A model generated the notes under the pieces. That model did not search any database. It had not been told where the DNA came from and saw nothing but the letters and a program-made list of their open reading frames with translations. This document shows positions 1 through 5,142 of a stretch of 5,142 nt of DNA, piece by piece. Numbering within the stretch: position 1 is the first letter of the stretch; every line of letters starts with the position of its first letter. The DNA comes from Bacteriovoracaceae bacterium (GTDB taxonomy: Bacteria; Bdellovibrionota; Bacteriovoracia; Bacteriovoracales; Bacteriovoracaceae): assembly GCA_007116425.1 (NCBI GenBank), contig SKIL01000045.1:1-5142 (forward strand), read 5' to 3'. Position numbers and translations under genes: made by a program.

Positions 1-78
1 AAGGAAATTAAAATAGAGAAGGTCTATGAATATCTTCGAGAACGAAGGCCGCTAACAAGTACAATTCTTAATGAGTAA
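1..78 (+). CDS. Possible C-terminal tail of an upstream gene, 5' end outside the window
   Basis: Frame 1 is open from the first base to a TAA at 76-78, giving 25 residues and ending in LTSTILNE. The other two plus-strand frames hit stops within the first 16 bases. The peptide is charged and probably helical (KVYEYLRERR), which is compatible with the end of a soluble protein. It is too short to assign to any family. If real, this gene converges on the minus-strand gene ending at 190, leaving about 110 bp between the two stop codons. I found no convincing hairpin plus T-tract terminator in that gap. An open run of 25 codons is also possible by chance, so this is tentative. Confidence 0.35.
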   Translation, partial: KEIKIEKVYEYLRERRPLTSTILNE

Positions 79-189
79 GGATAGAGATTCTCGCTTGCTG
101 GTGCTTAGGATAAGTTCCCTTCGCAAAAAATGTGGCGATGCTTTTGTAACGACTGATCTAGAAGCAAATAATCAATCAAAAAGAAAACT

Positions 190-1143
190 CTATCTCACGC
201 AATAGTAAGAAAACTTTCGAGCATTAACTTGATTGACATTTCTCACGGGGTTGGGATTTCTTAAGTATGGGGCATACACCATATTGTCATTTAATGCCCA
301 CGTTTGGTTATTTAGACTAATACCACCTGACCAGTCTCCCATGGAGTCAAGAATTTCTAACTCGTCTGGATTAGGTAGGCGTGCTCCTAGATTAGCACAA
401 GCATTCTCTGCCATTTTCGGAGAGTGAGTGCTGTCAATCGATCCATTCATGCCACCCACCAGGTGAAGGTCATTATCCCCAATCCGAACAACACTTGGAA
501 ACTCAGTTCTCTGAAAGCGCGTAAACAGCTGACTGGAAATCTGTGACATAACTGTCTCCGGTCGACCTCTTCCAATAAAGGATTCGCTGCTACCTTGGCG
601 ACCGATCAGGTGTAAAGTCACTTGGATATCTCCTTTGCAATCAGGTGCTAAAGCATAAGTTCCATAGGCAATATAGTCGAGCTGTTCAAGTTGCCTCTCA
701 TCAAGAGGGGTTATTCTGAATCCGCGTTGAGCATTTCTAACAATTGTTAAAAGGTTGGCGGTATGAGTGAAACTCAATCTCTTAAACCGCGGGCGAATCT
801 CTCGATAATGTTGATCGAGGTAGGCCTTAAGAGTTGACTCTAAAGTCGTATCTAAGCTTGGAGTGGCAATCGCCTGATTGCGCTCATAAAGGGCATTAAA
901 AGCAACTAGCATTTCTAAGGCCTCGTCTCCAAAGGCACCAGACTGCATCAGATCTGTAGCGTTTTCAACCATCTCCCGCATATATTCTGTTCGAGTTGAA
1001 CTGTAAGCGTCGTTATACTTACATAGGTCTGCCCCACGAATAAAAGGAATTGATGGCCAGATATCGATTCGCTCTTGTGCTTGCGTTGCCAAAGGAGCAA
1101 AGAGCGAGAGCGTACTAAAAAGAGTTAGAAAAAAATTCTTCAT
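190..1143 (-). CDS. Exported hypothetical protein with TolB-N/FlgO-like middle and DUF1566-like C-terminus
   Basis: A 317-residue protein of unassigned function. Residues 1-22 form a classical Sec signal peptide: Lys2, a hydrophobic Phe/Leu-rich core, and a likely cut after TQA before Gln23. There is no lipobox cysteine, so it should be soluble in the periplasm or secreted. Residues about 45-155 are mostly helical. Residues about 157-215 (YIAYGTY, then a strand-rich stretch ending in LFTRFQRTEFP) resemble the small alpha/beta domain of TolB-N/FlgO-type envelope proteins; this is inferred from pattern only. The last 72 residues carry a cysteine followed by LGARLPNPDEL, a WAL motif and a terminal YYCVR, which resembles DUF1566/Lcl_C-type modules. 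Cysteines at 41, 169, 249 and 315 could form two disulfides, with 249-315 closing the C-terminal module. The ATG at 1143 is chosen because the signal peptide starts there; the ribosome binding site is weak (a GGAT 8-10 bases upstream). It is divergent from the UbiB-like gene. Coding is certain; function is unknown. Confidence 0.85.
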   Translation of the reverse strand: MKNFFLTLFSTLSLFAPLATQAQERIDIWPSIPFIRGADLCKYNDAYSSTRTEYMREMVENATDLMQSGAFGDEALEMLVAFNALYERNQAIATPSLDTTLESTLKAYLDQHYREIRPRFKRLSFTHTANLLTIVRNAQRGFRITPLDERQLEQLDYIAYGTYALAPDCKGDIQVTLHLIGRQGSSESFIGRGRPETVMSQISSQLFTRFQRTEFPSVVRIGDNDLHLVGGMNGSIDSTHSPKMAENACANLGARLPNPDELEILDSMGDWSGGISLNNQTWALNDNMVYAPYLRNPNPVRNVNQVNARKFSYYCVR

Positions 1144-1227
1144 TTAATGATCCAAGCTTTAGTTAACTTAGTGAATAAAGCCGAACCTAACACGATGTGA
1201 CGTTAAATTTAAGGTTGTTAAGTAAAG

Positions 1228-1233
1228 ATTATA
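1228..1233 (-). promoter_or_regulatory. Candidate -10 box for the exported hypothetical gene
   Basis: On the minus strand this reads TATAAT, a perfect sigma-70-type -10 hexamer, with transcription expected to start near 1220 and a leader of about 75 nt before the ATG at 1143. The -35 side is poor: at 17-bp spacing the hexamer is TTATTC, and a better TTGTTT lies 21 bp away. The call therefore rests on the -10 alone plus its position upstream of a gene with no other obvious promoter. Confidence 0.35.
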
Positions 1234-1280
1234 TGCCCGTCCTAAAGCATGAATAAACAACTGACACCAAGGTTATGGAT

Positions 1281-1309
1281 TTGTTGATAATTATAAGGCG
1301 TGTAAAAAT
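1281..1309 (+). promoter_or_regulatory. Weak candidate promoter for the UbiB-like gene
   Basis: TTGTTG at 1281-1286 and AAAAAT at 1304-1309 are 17 bp apart, with a TGT just before the second element that would make an extended -10. Matches to consensus are only 3/6 and 4/6. This is the best pair I see between 1230 and the start at 1402, but the region is AT-rich and such a pair can arise by chance. It would give a leader of roughly 85 nt. Confidence 0.2.
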
Positions 1310-1387
1310 GACCGTAATCTAGGCATCTGTTGTTTTGGGCAACTACAAGTGCTATGTTTTCGATAACTTGCGATGTTAACAATTCTC

Positions 1388-1391
1388 AGGG
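1388..1391 (+). promoter_or_regulatory. Ribosome binding site that supports the start at 1402
   Basis: AGGG lies 10 bases before the ATG at 1402. It is modest as a Shine-Dalgarno sequence, but it favours 1402 over the in-frame TTG at 1330. Starting at 1402 also puts the signal peptide at the very N-terminus. The in-frame TTG at 1405 and ATG at 1408 are alternatives that would remove only one or two residues. Confidence 0.5.
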
Positions 1392-1401
1392 CCTTCTTAA
1401 T

Positions 1402-3468
1402 ATGTTGATGGTTGCCAAAAAACTTATTTCTCTCTTTTTATTGGTAAGTTTCATCAATGTCTCTTGGGCCGACTCTTCAAAGTATTTATCTGACTTACTC
1501 CGAGATCTTTCTCCTCAAAGAGCACAAGAGCTTGAGGCCGTTCAGAAAAACTTTTTACGATATATGCTCTACGCGACAGGCAAGGATGATGATCAAAAAT
1601 ATGAAATTTTTAAGCGTGCGCGGACTTACGCTAAGTGGGAATTAGAGAAAATTATTTATAATACTAGGCTTGAGAACTCTGCCCTAGGGCCTTCTGCGGA
1701 AACTCGAAATGTCATTAATCCTCCTCGATGGACTCTGGCCGAAGAGATTCGCTATATTGAAAATTCGATTCCAAGTGACTATCGGTTTGATGAGGAAAGT
1801 GTTCGCGTCTTAAATACTTTATTTGATAATCTAGATGAGAGACTTTTAAACCAACAGTTTTTTCAAATTAACTTTGGGGGTAATAATTTATTGCCCGACG
1901 GAGATATTGATGCACAAAGACTTTTACGTGAGCTTGTGCTAAGTCAAGACGACCGAGAGAGGGCACTCTTGACCGTTAATGTTTTTGAGCAGTACTTTGA
2001 AAAAAATATTCAGCGGATTCGTTCTTTGGGTAATGAGCTTTCAGGTGCACAAAGAATTCGATTCGGCGGTCCAGACTTAGAGCGTTTTATCACGCAATTT
2101 CTTAATCATTATTATCAGAATCTCGATTCCGATGTCATAAGAAATATGCTCAGTGATTTTGTCGAGCTTGGTCGAACTCCTACTGACTCCGAAGTTATGT
2201 CAATTGTTTTTAAAAACTCAGGGCCTGGCATCGGAAAGCTTTTTCAGCAACTGGCCAGAGAGCCTGGTATGGATCGAGGACTCTCGGAACTGTTGGAGGT
2301 TTTAGAGTCTGATAATAAGGCCGTTCCCGCTCATCTCATGCGCGAGGTTCTTGAGGCCAAAAATCTAAGTTACTCTCTTTCTCATATTGAAGATCGTCCT
2401 CTCGGTACTGGTACGATGGCGCAAGTAAATGCCGCAGTCTTAGAACTGCCGACAGGTGAACACGAAAAGGTTGCGGTTCGCTTTTTAAAGCCAGGAGTAA
2501 GAGAGTTTGCTGAGTACGATATAAAAGTGCTAAGAAGTTTTTTAAACCTGCCGGAAATTTCGTCATCATATGAGGCTTCGTTTATTTCTAACCTAAGAAG
2601 AATTGTCGACTCGCTTGAAAACTTTCTCTATTCCGAGCTTGATATAGAGGAAACTGTACAAAAGCAAAAGCTCGCTCGCGAGTTTTACCGTCAAACTCGC
2701 ACTGTCAAAGTTGAAGGCCGCACTTTTAAGGTCGATATTGATGTTCCTAGAGTTTATCAGGCCGGTGGCCAAACTGAGGCCGTTCACATTCAAGAATTTA
2801 TTGAACCTGGTGTGAAGTTTTCGGATCTTAATTCCAAGCTGGAACAAAAGGCCGTTGCTAGGGCCATTGTCTACACTTGGTTTGATGAGGCATTAATGGG
2901 AACGGGCTTTATTCATGCGGACCTTCATCAGGGAAACTTCACAATCTTGCCAACAGAAAAAGAGGGGCATTTTCGGGTCGTTCTTTTTGATTTGGGAATG
3001 TCTGAGTTCATAGATGATAAATTAAAACGGGCCTTTCTTTTAATTGGATCGGGTTCAAATTATGATAGCCCCAAGTTAATTGCAAGAGGCTTTTCTGTCC
3101 TTAATGACGAGTTTGATGAAGCGGCCTTATTTAAGAGGGTAAAGTCCGAGTTTGCCATCAATCGCCACTCAACTGAAAACTGGATACTCTGGGGAATGCG
3201 CCATGGTTTGATTCACTCTGAAAAGCTGGGAACACTGGCCCGTGGGGCTTCGCTTATTAGGCAGCTTCCTTATTTAATTAGTGAAACAGAAATGGAAAAG
3301 ACCTTAACTTTGGTCGAGCGAATGGTGGCCAAAAGACTGATCGGCAACACTGTCACTCGTTCGAATATGTCCGTACTGACTCCAAGAGATTTGCTTCATA
3401 TTGGCGGGGCCTTTTCGAAGAAAAGCTGTACGACTCTTGTGAATAAAATATTTGAATCATCTCCTTAA
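1402..3468 (+). CDS. Exported ABC1/UbiB/ADCK-family atypical kinase-like protein
   Basis: 688 residues from the ATG at 1402. Residues 1-23 are a clear Sec signal peptide: Lys6-Lys7, a Leu/Ile/Phe core, and a VSWA cut site before Asp24. Residues about 24-265 are helical and unrecognised. From about 272 the protein follows the ABC1/UbiB layout: GPGIGKLFQQLAREP (KxGQ region, Lys279 and Gln282, third position Phe instead of Gly); PLGTGTMAQV at 333-342 (the Ala-rich loop of UbiB, here glycine-containing); VAVR with Arg360 where the family has the nucleotide-binding Lys; ELD at 412-414; HADLHQGN at 505-512 (catalytic loop, usually HADxHPGN, with Asp507 and Asn512 kept); and DLG at 530-532 (usually DFG, Asp530 metal ligand kept). 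Family members normally act at the cytoplasmic or matrix face in ubiquinone or lipid metabolism and use ATP. This one lacks the C-terminal membrane helices of UbiB and appears to be sent across the inner membrane, so UbiB itself is unlikely. Family membership is strong. Substrate, activity and location are open; an uncleaved N-terminal anchor is the main alternative to full export. Confidence 0.9.
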   Translation: MLMVAKKLISLFLLVSFINVSWADSSKYLSDLLRDLSPQRAQELEAVQKNFLRYMLYATGKDDDQKYEIFKRARTYAKWELEKIIYNTRLENSALGPSAETRNVINPPRWTLAEEIRYIENSIPSDYRFDEESVRVLNTLFDNLDERLLNQQFFQINFGGNNLLPDGDIDAQRLLRELVLSQDDRERALLTVNVFEQYFEKNIQRIRSLGNELSGAQRIRFGGPDLERFITQFLNHYYQNLDSDVIRNMLSDFVELGRTPTDSEVMSIVFKNSGPGIGKLFQQLAREPGMDRGLSELLEVLESDNKAVPAHLMREVLEAKNLSYSLSHIEDRPLGTGTMAQVNAAVLELPTGEHEKVAVRFLKPGVREFAEYDIKVLRSFLNLPEISSSYEASFISNLRRIVDSLENFLYSELDIEETVQKQKLAREFYRQTRTVKVEGRTFKVDIDVPRVYQAGGQTEAVHIQEFIEPGVKFSDLNSKLEQKAVARAIVYTWFDEALMGTGFIHADLHQGNFTILPTEKEGHFRVVLFDLGMSEFIDDKLKRAFLLIGSGSNYDSPKLIARGFSVLNDEFDEAALFKRVKSEFAINRHSTENWILWGMRHGLIHSEKLGTLARGASLIRQLPYLISETEMEKTLTLVERMVAKRLIGNTVTRSNMSVLTPRDLLHIGGAFSKKSCTTLVNKIFESSP

Positions 3469-3527
3469 TTATTTGTACTTCTCAATTTTTAACTTCGTCT
3501 TGGTGGCCAAAAGTCATAGCTTTTATA

Positions 3528-3572
3528 TATTACTTTTTAGTATTGATTAAATAGTACTTTTATGTAATAATT
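3528..3572 (+). repeat. Pair of imperfect 21-bp direct repeats over the operon promoter, candidate operators
   Basis: The unit at 3528-3548 matches the unit at 3552-3572 at 16 of 21 positions, offset by 24 bp. Each unit contains the dyad TAC-N6-GTA, at 3531-3542 and 3555-3566. The first unit ends in the -35 hexamer and the second contains the -10 hexamer, so a protein bound here would block RNA polymerase. The natural candidate is the Rrf2 regulator encoded two genes downstream. Separately, TTGATT-AAA-TAGTA at 3543-3556 loosely resembles the half-sites of IscR type 1 operators but with a shorter centre. The sequence is very AT-rich, which raises the chance of accidental similarity. Confidence 0.4.
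3543..3571 (+). promoter_or_regulatory. Promoter of the small ORF-rrf2-mrp operon
   Basis: TTGATT at 3543-3548 (4/6 to the -35 consensus) and AATAAT at 3566-3571 (5/6 to the -10) are separated by exactly 17 bp, and TGT at 3563-3565 supplies an extended -10. Transcription would start near 3578 and give a very short leader containing the ribosome binding site TAAGGAG at 3579-3585. It is the only good promoter in the 125-bp gap after the UbiB-like gene and immediately precedes the first gene of the operon. Confidence 0.6.
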
Positions 3573-3593
3573 GGGGGGTAAGGAGTTTAAGTT

Positions 3594-3791
3594 ATGAGAA
3601 ATACATTAAAGCTTGGTGTCCTTAAGTTTGAAATAAAGAATTCTCAAAGCGGGCCAGAGCTAGAATTAGAAAATGATACCAGTATGCTTTTTGAAAAAAT
3701 AACTCTGGATAAGGCCCATGAGCTAAAAGAGCTTTTGTCGCATTATATTCAAAGTGTTCATGAGCATAATGAACTTCAGGAGAAAAACTAA
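3594..3791 (+). CDS. Small hypothetical protein, first gene of the rrf2-mrp operon
   Basis: 65 residues, not recognised. The start is well supported: TAAGGAG at 3579-3585 sits 8 bases before the ATG. The first half (residues about 4-28, LKLGVLKFEIKNS onward) looks like a beta hairpin with alternating hydrophobic residues. The second half (about 36-62, LDKAHELKELLSHYIQ and on) looks like one amphipathic helix, rich in His and Glu. It has no cysteine, no signal peptide and no membrane segment, so it should be cytoplasmic. Its stop codon overlaps the ATG of the Rrf2 gene by one base (TAATG), so the two are probably translationally coupled. Position suggests a role tied to the regulator or to Fe-S handling, but the sequence alone shows no function. 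Confidence 0.75.
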   Translation: MRNTLKLGVLKFEIKNSQSGPELELENDTSMLFEKITLDKAHELKELLSHYIQSVHEHNELQEKN

Positions 3792-4294
3792 TGCATATAA
3801 CGAGGCTTGAGGAATATGGCCTAAGATGCGCACTTCAGTTGGCAAGAGGGTATGCCTGCGATCCAGATCGCGCGATGCGATCGAGTGAAATCGCTGCAGC
3901 TGAGAGTTTGTCAATGCAATATGTTTCAAAAATTATGCACCTTTTTAGAAAGGCAAAATTGATTGGAGCAGTTAGAGGTCACCAGGGAGGATTTTATCTA
4001 AATTCATCCCCTGACCAGTTGAGCATTAAGGATGTACTCGACGCACTTTCTAGCGATAAAGAAAAGGCCCAGCAGGATAATTTCTGTGAGCTATTCACAG
4101 GAAAAAATCAAACTTGTGTGCATCTTTGTGACTGTTCTTTAAGGCCTATTTGGTCACATTTTTTTAATTATTTCTACAATGTTTTAGGAAAAATTACGCT
4201 AGCGGATTTGGCCAAGAAAGAAAAACATACTCAAGAACTCATTCATAAACTCGCAGGAGAAGAGACAAAGAAATTAATGGAGCAATTAAAGTAG
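3791..4294 (+). CDS. Rrf2-family transcriptional regulator (IscR/NsrR type) with Fe-S cysteine cluster
   Basis: 167 residues, close to the usual 140-170 of the family. The N-terminus MHITRLEEYGLRCALQLARG matches the Rrf2 opening helix. Residues about 31-57 (SSEIAAAESLSMQYVSKIM and on) form the helix-turn-helix with its recognition helix, and VRGHQGGFYL at 61-70 is the winged loop of the RGxxGGxxL type. The sensory loop has FC at 98-99, then C109, C113 and C115 in TCVHLCDCSLRPIW, a motif class that in IscR/NsrR-type members binds a [2Fe-2S] or [4Fe-4S] cluster. C99, C109 and C115 align with the usual three cysteines; C113 is extra. The start uses AGGAG at 3778-3782, 8 bases upstream and inside the preceding gene. 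The mrp gene follows after 9 bases. It probably represses or tunes its own operon in response to Fe-S, iron or redox status. Family assignment is firm; the signal sensed is inference, and it should not be called iscR on this evidence. Confidence 0.92.
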   Translation: MHITRLEEYGLRCALQLARGYACDPDRAMRSSEIAAAESLSMQYVSKIMHLFRKAKLIGAVRGHQGGFYLNSSPDQLSIKDVLDALSSDKEKAQQDNFCELFTGKNQTCVHLCDCSLRPIWSHFFNYFYNVLGKITLADLAKKEKHTQELIHKLAGEETKKLMEQLK

Positions 4295-4303
4295 GAGAAG
4301 AAT

Positions 4304-5142
4304 ATGTCTTTTTGGAATAAAAATAAAGAAACTGAAAATGAGCAGGTCTCTGAACCTGGTGTCGGCAAAGTAAAAAATATTATCGCTATCGCTAGTGGAA
4401 AGGGTGGAGTGGGAAAATCAACCGTAACCACAAACCTTGCCATGGCCCTTAGCGAACAAGGACATAAAGTAGGTGTGTTAGATGCCGATATTTATGGGCC
4501 AAGTCAGCCGATCATGTTGGGAAGCCATGATGGAGCGCAATCGAATGATGGTTATGCAATTCCAGTCAAAAGTAATGGAGTCAGTTTTATCTCAATGAGT
4601 ACTGTGGCCCAACAGAAAGGTCCGACCATCATGCGTGCGCCAATCGCACTAAAGATCCTCAACCAGTTTTTGACTTCAGTCATGTGGGGGGAGTTGGATT
4701 ATCTTTTAATCGATTTGCCACCTGGAACTGGAGATATTCAATTGACCTTGGCGCAACAAGCGAAACTTACGGGCGCCATCATTGTCACAACTCCTCAGAA
4801 AGTTTCAGTTGAAATATCTCAACGTGGTCTGCAGATGTTTCAGCAGCTAAATATTCCTATTATTGGAGTGATTGAAAATATGAGTGGTTTTACCTGCTCT
4901 CATTGTCAAGAAGTCACGGCCATTTTTAAAGAAGGTGGAGCGGCCAATATGTGTCAAGAGTTTGATGTTCCTTTCTTGGGAGCAATTCCTCTCGATCCAT
5001 TGATTATGATGAGCTCCGATGAAGGAAGATCTTTAAGTGAAGATAAAGAAGGGCACGCTTATCAGGCCTACCAAAAAGTTGCCGAGAGTTTTGCTCACCA
5101 GCTTGAGTCTTCTGCTGCCAATAAAATGCTTGAGGTGGAAAA
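4304..5142 (+). CDS. mrp: Mrp/ApbC (NBP35-type) Fe-S cluster carrier P-loop ATPase, 3' end outside the window
   Basis: The first 279 codons are present and still open at the window end. Mrp/ApbC proteins are cytoplasmic dimeric ATPases that hold a labile [4Fe-4S] cluster and pass it to apo-enzymes. Visible motifs: the deviant Walker A GKGGVGKST at residues 32-40; DADIYGPSQP at 60-69; the Walker B-like LLIDLPPGTGD at 134-144 followed by LTLAQQA; ENMSGF with the cluster-binding CSHC at 198-201; and a PFLGAIPLDP stretch with SDEG after it, all typical of the family. The N-terminal MIP18/DUF59 domain found in many bacterial Mrp proteins is absent; about 22 polar residues stand in its place. The start at 4304 is supported by AGGAG at 4293-4297 (6-base spacing), which overlaps the stop codon of the Rrf2 gene, so the two are very likely co-transcribed and coupled. 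About 280 residues is already near full length for the single-domain form, so the stop is probably close beyond the window or a short C-terminal extension exists. Confidence 0.95.
   Translation, partial: MSFWNKNKETENEQVSEPGVGKVKNIIAIASGKGGVGKSTVTTNLAMALSEQGHKVGVLDADIYGPSQPIMLGSHDGAQSNDGYAIPVKSNGVSFISMSTVAQQKGPTIMRAPIALKILNQFLTSVMWGELDYLLIDLPPGTGDIQLTLAQQAKLTGAIIVTTPQKVSVEISQRGLQMFQQLNIPIIGVIENMSGFTCSHCQEVTAIFKEGGAANMCQEFDVPFLGAIPLDPLIMMSSDEGRSLSEDKEGHAYQAYQKVAESFAHQLESSAANKMLEVE

Noticed and set aside
71..205. 44-codon plus-strand reading frame beginning MSKDRDSRLL
   Set aside because: No ribosome binding site of note, unusual composition, and it runs into the end of the opposite-strand gene; it looks like chance.
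1203..1212. Palindrome TTAAATTTAA in the divergent intergenic region
   Set aside because: A 10-bp AT-only palindrome is expected by chance in such a region, and it is not repeated elsewhere in the gap.
1330..1401. Upstream in-frame TTG start that would lengthen the UbiB-like protein by 24 residues
   Set aside because: It would place polar residues ahead of an otherwise textbook signal peptide, and it lacks a good ribosome binding site; the ATG at 1402 has AGGG 10 bases upstream.
2336..2847. Minus-strand open frames opposite the UbiB-like gene
   Set aside because: They are antisense to the conserved kinase-like core and show no domain, ribosome binding site or plausible start.
3323..3513. 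Exact 13-bp direct repeat TGGTGGCCAAAAG at 3323-3335 and 3501-3513
   Set aside because: One copy is in the UbiB-like coding sequence and the other in the gap after it; with no further structure, and given the general GGCC excess, it is probably coincidence.
3509..3524. AAAAG/CTTTT hairpin after the UbiB-like gene as a terminator
   Set aside because: The stem has only one G-C pair and no clear T-tract after a stable stem, so it is unlikely to terminate transcription.
3858..3884. GC-rich patch with the 10-bp palindrome ATCGCGCGAT and repeated GCGATC inside the Rrf2 gene
   Set aside because: It encodes the ordinary loop between the first helix and the helix-turn-helix, and is explained by Arg/Asp codons; no sign of a separate function.

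Overview
The window is an AT-leaning stretch of bacterial chromosome, roughly 40% GC by eye. It holds four well-supported genes, one small hypothetical gene and perhaps the tail of a sixth. Three things fit a Gram-negative predatory or marine bacterium of the Bdellovibrionota (Bacteriovorax/Halobacteriovorax-like): the codon style, the exported proteins with short terminal cysteine motifs, and an Rrf2 regulator next to an Mrp ATPase. That placement is inference; the window has no rRNA or other phylogenetic marker.

Layout. Positions 1-78 (+) may be the last 25 codons of a gene that begins outside the window. A minus-strand gene (190-1143) encodes a 317-residue exported protein with no assigned function. 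Its middle resembles the TolB-N/FlgO-type fold and its C-terminus resembles a DUF1566/Lcl-type module closed by two cysteines. A divergent intergenic region of about 258 bp separates it from a plus-strand gene (1402-3468). That gene encodes a 688-residue member of the ABC1/UbiB/ADCK atypical kinase-like family which, unusually, begins with a cleavable Sec signal peptide and has an Arg where the family has its nucleotide-binding Lys.

After a 125-bp gap comes a tightly packed plus-strand operon: a 65-residue hypothetical protein (3594-3791), an Rrf2/IscR-type regulator (3791-4294, TAATG overlap) and an Mrp/ApbC-type Fe-S cluster carrier ATPase (4304 to the window end, incomplete). A good promoter with an extended -10 lies immediately upstream. 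It is embedded in a pair of imperfect 21-bp direct repeats offset by 24 bp, which cover the -35 and -10 hexamers and look like operator sites.

How it may work together. The Rrf2 protein has the cysteine cluster used by this family to bind an Fe-S cluster or sense its loss, and it sits directly before the gene for an Fe-S carrier. The simplest model is an autoregulated operon that adjusts Fe-S trafficking to cellular need. The two divergent genes on the left both encode predicted exported proteins. A shared envelope role is possible but is supported only by position.
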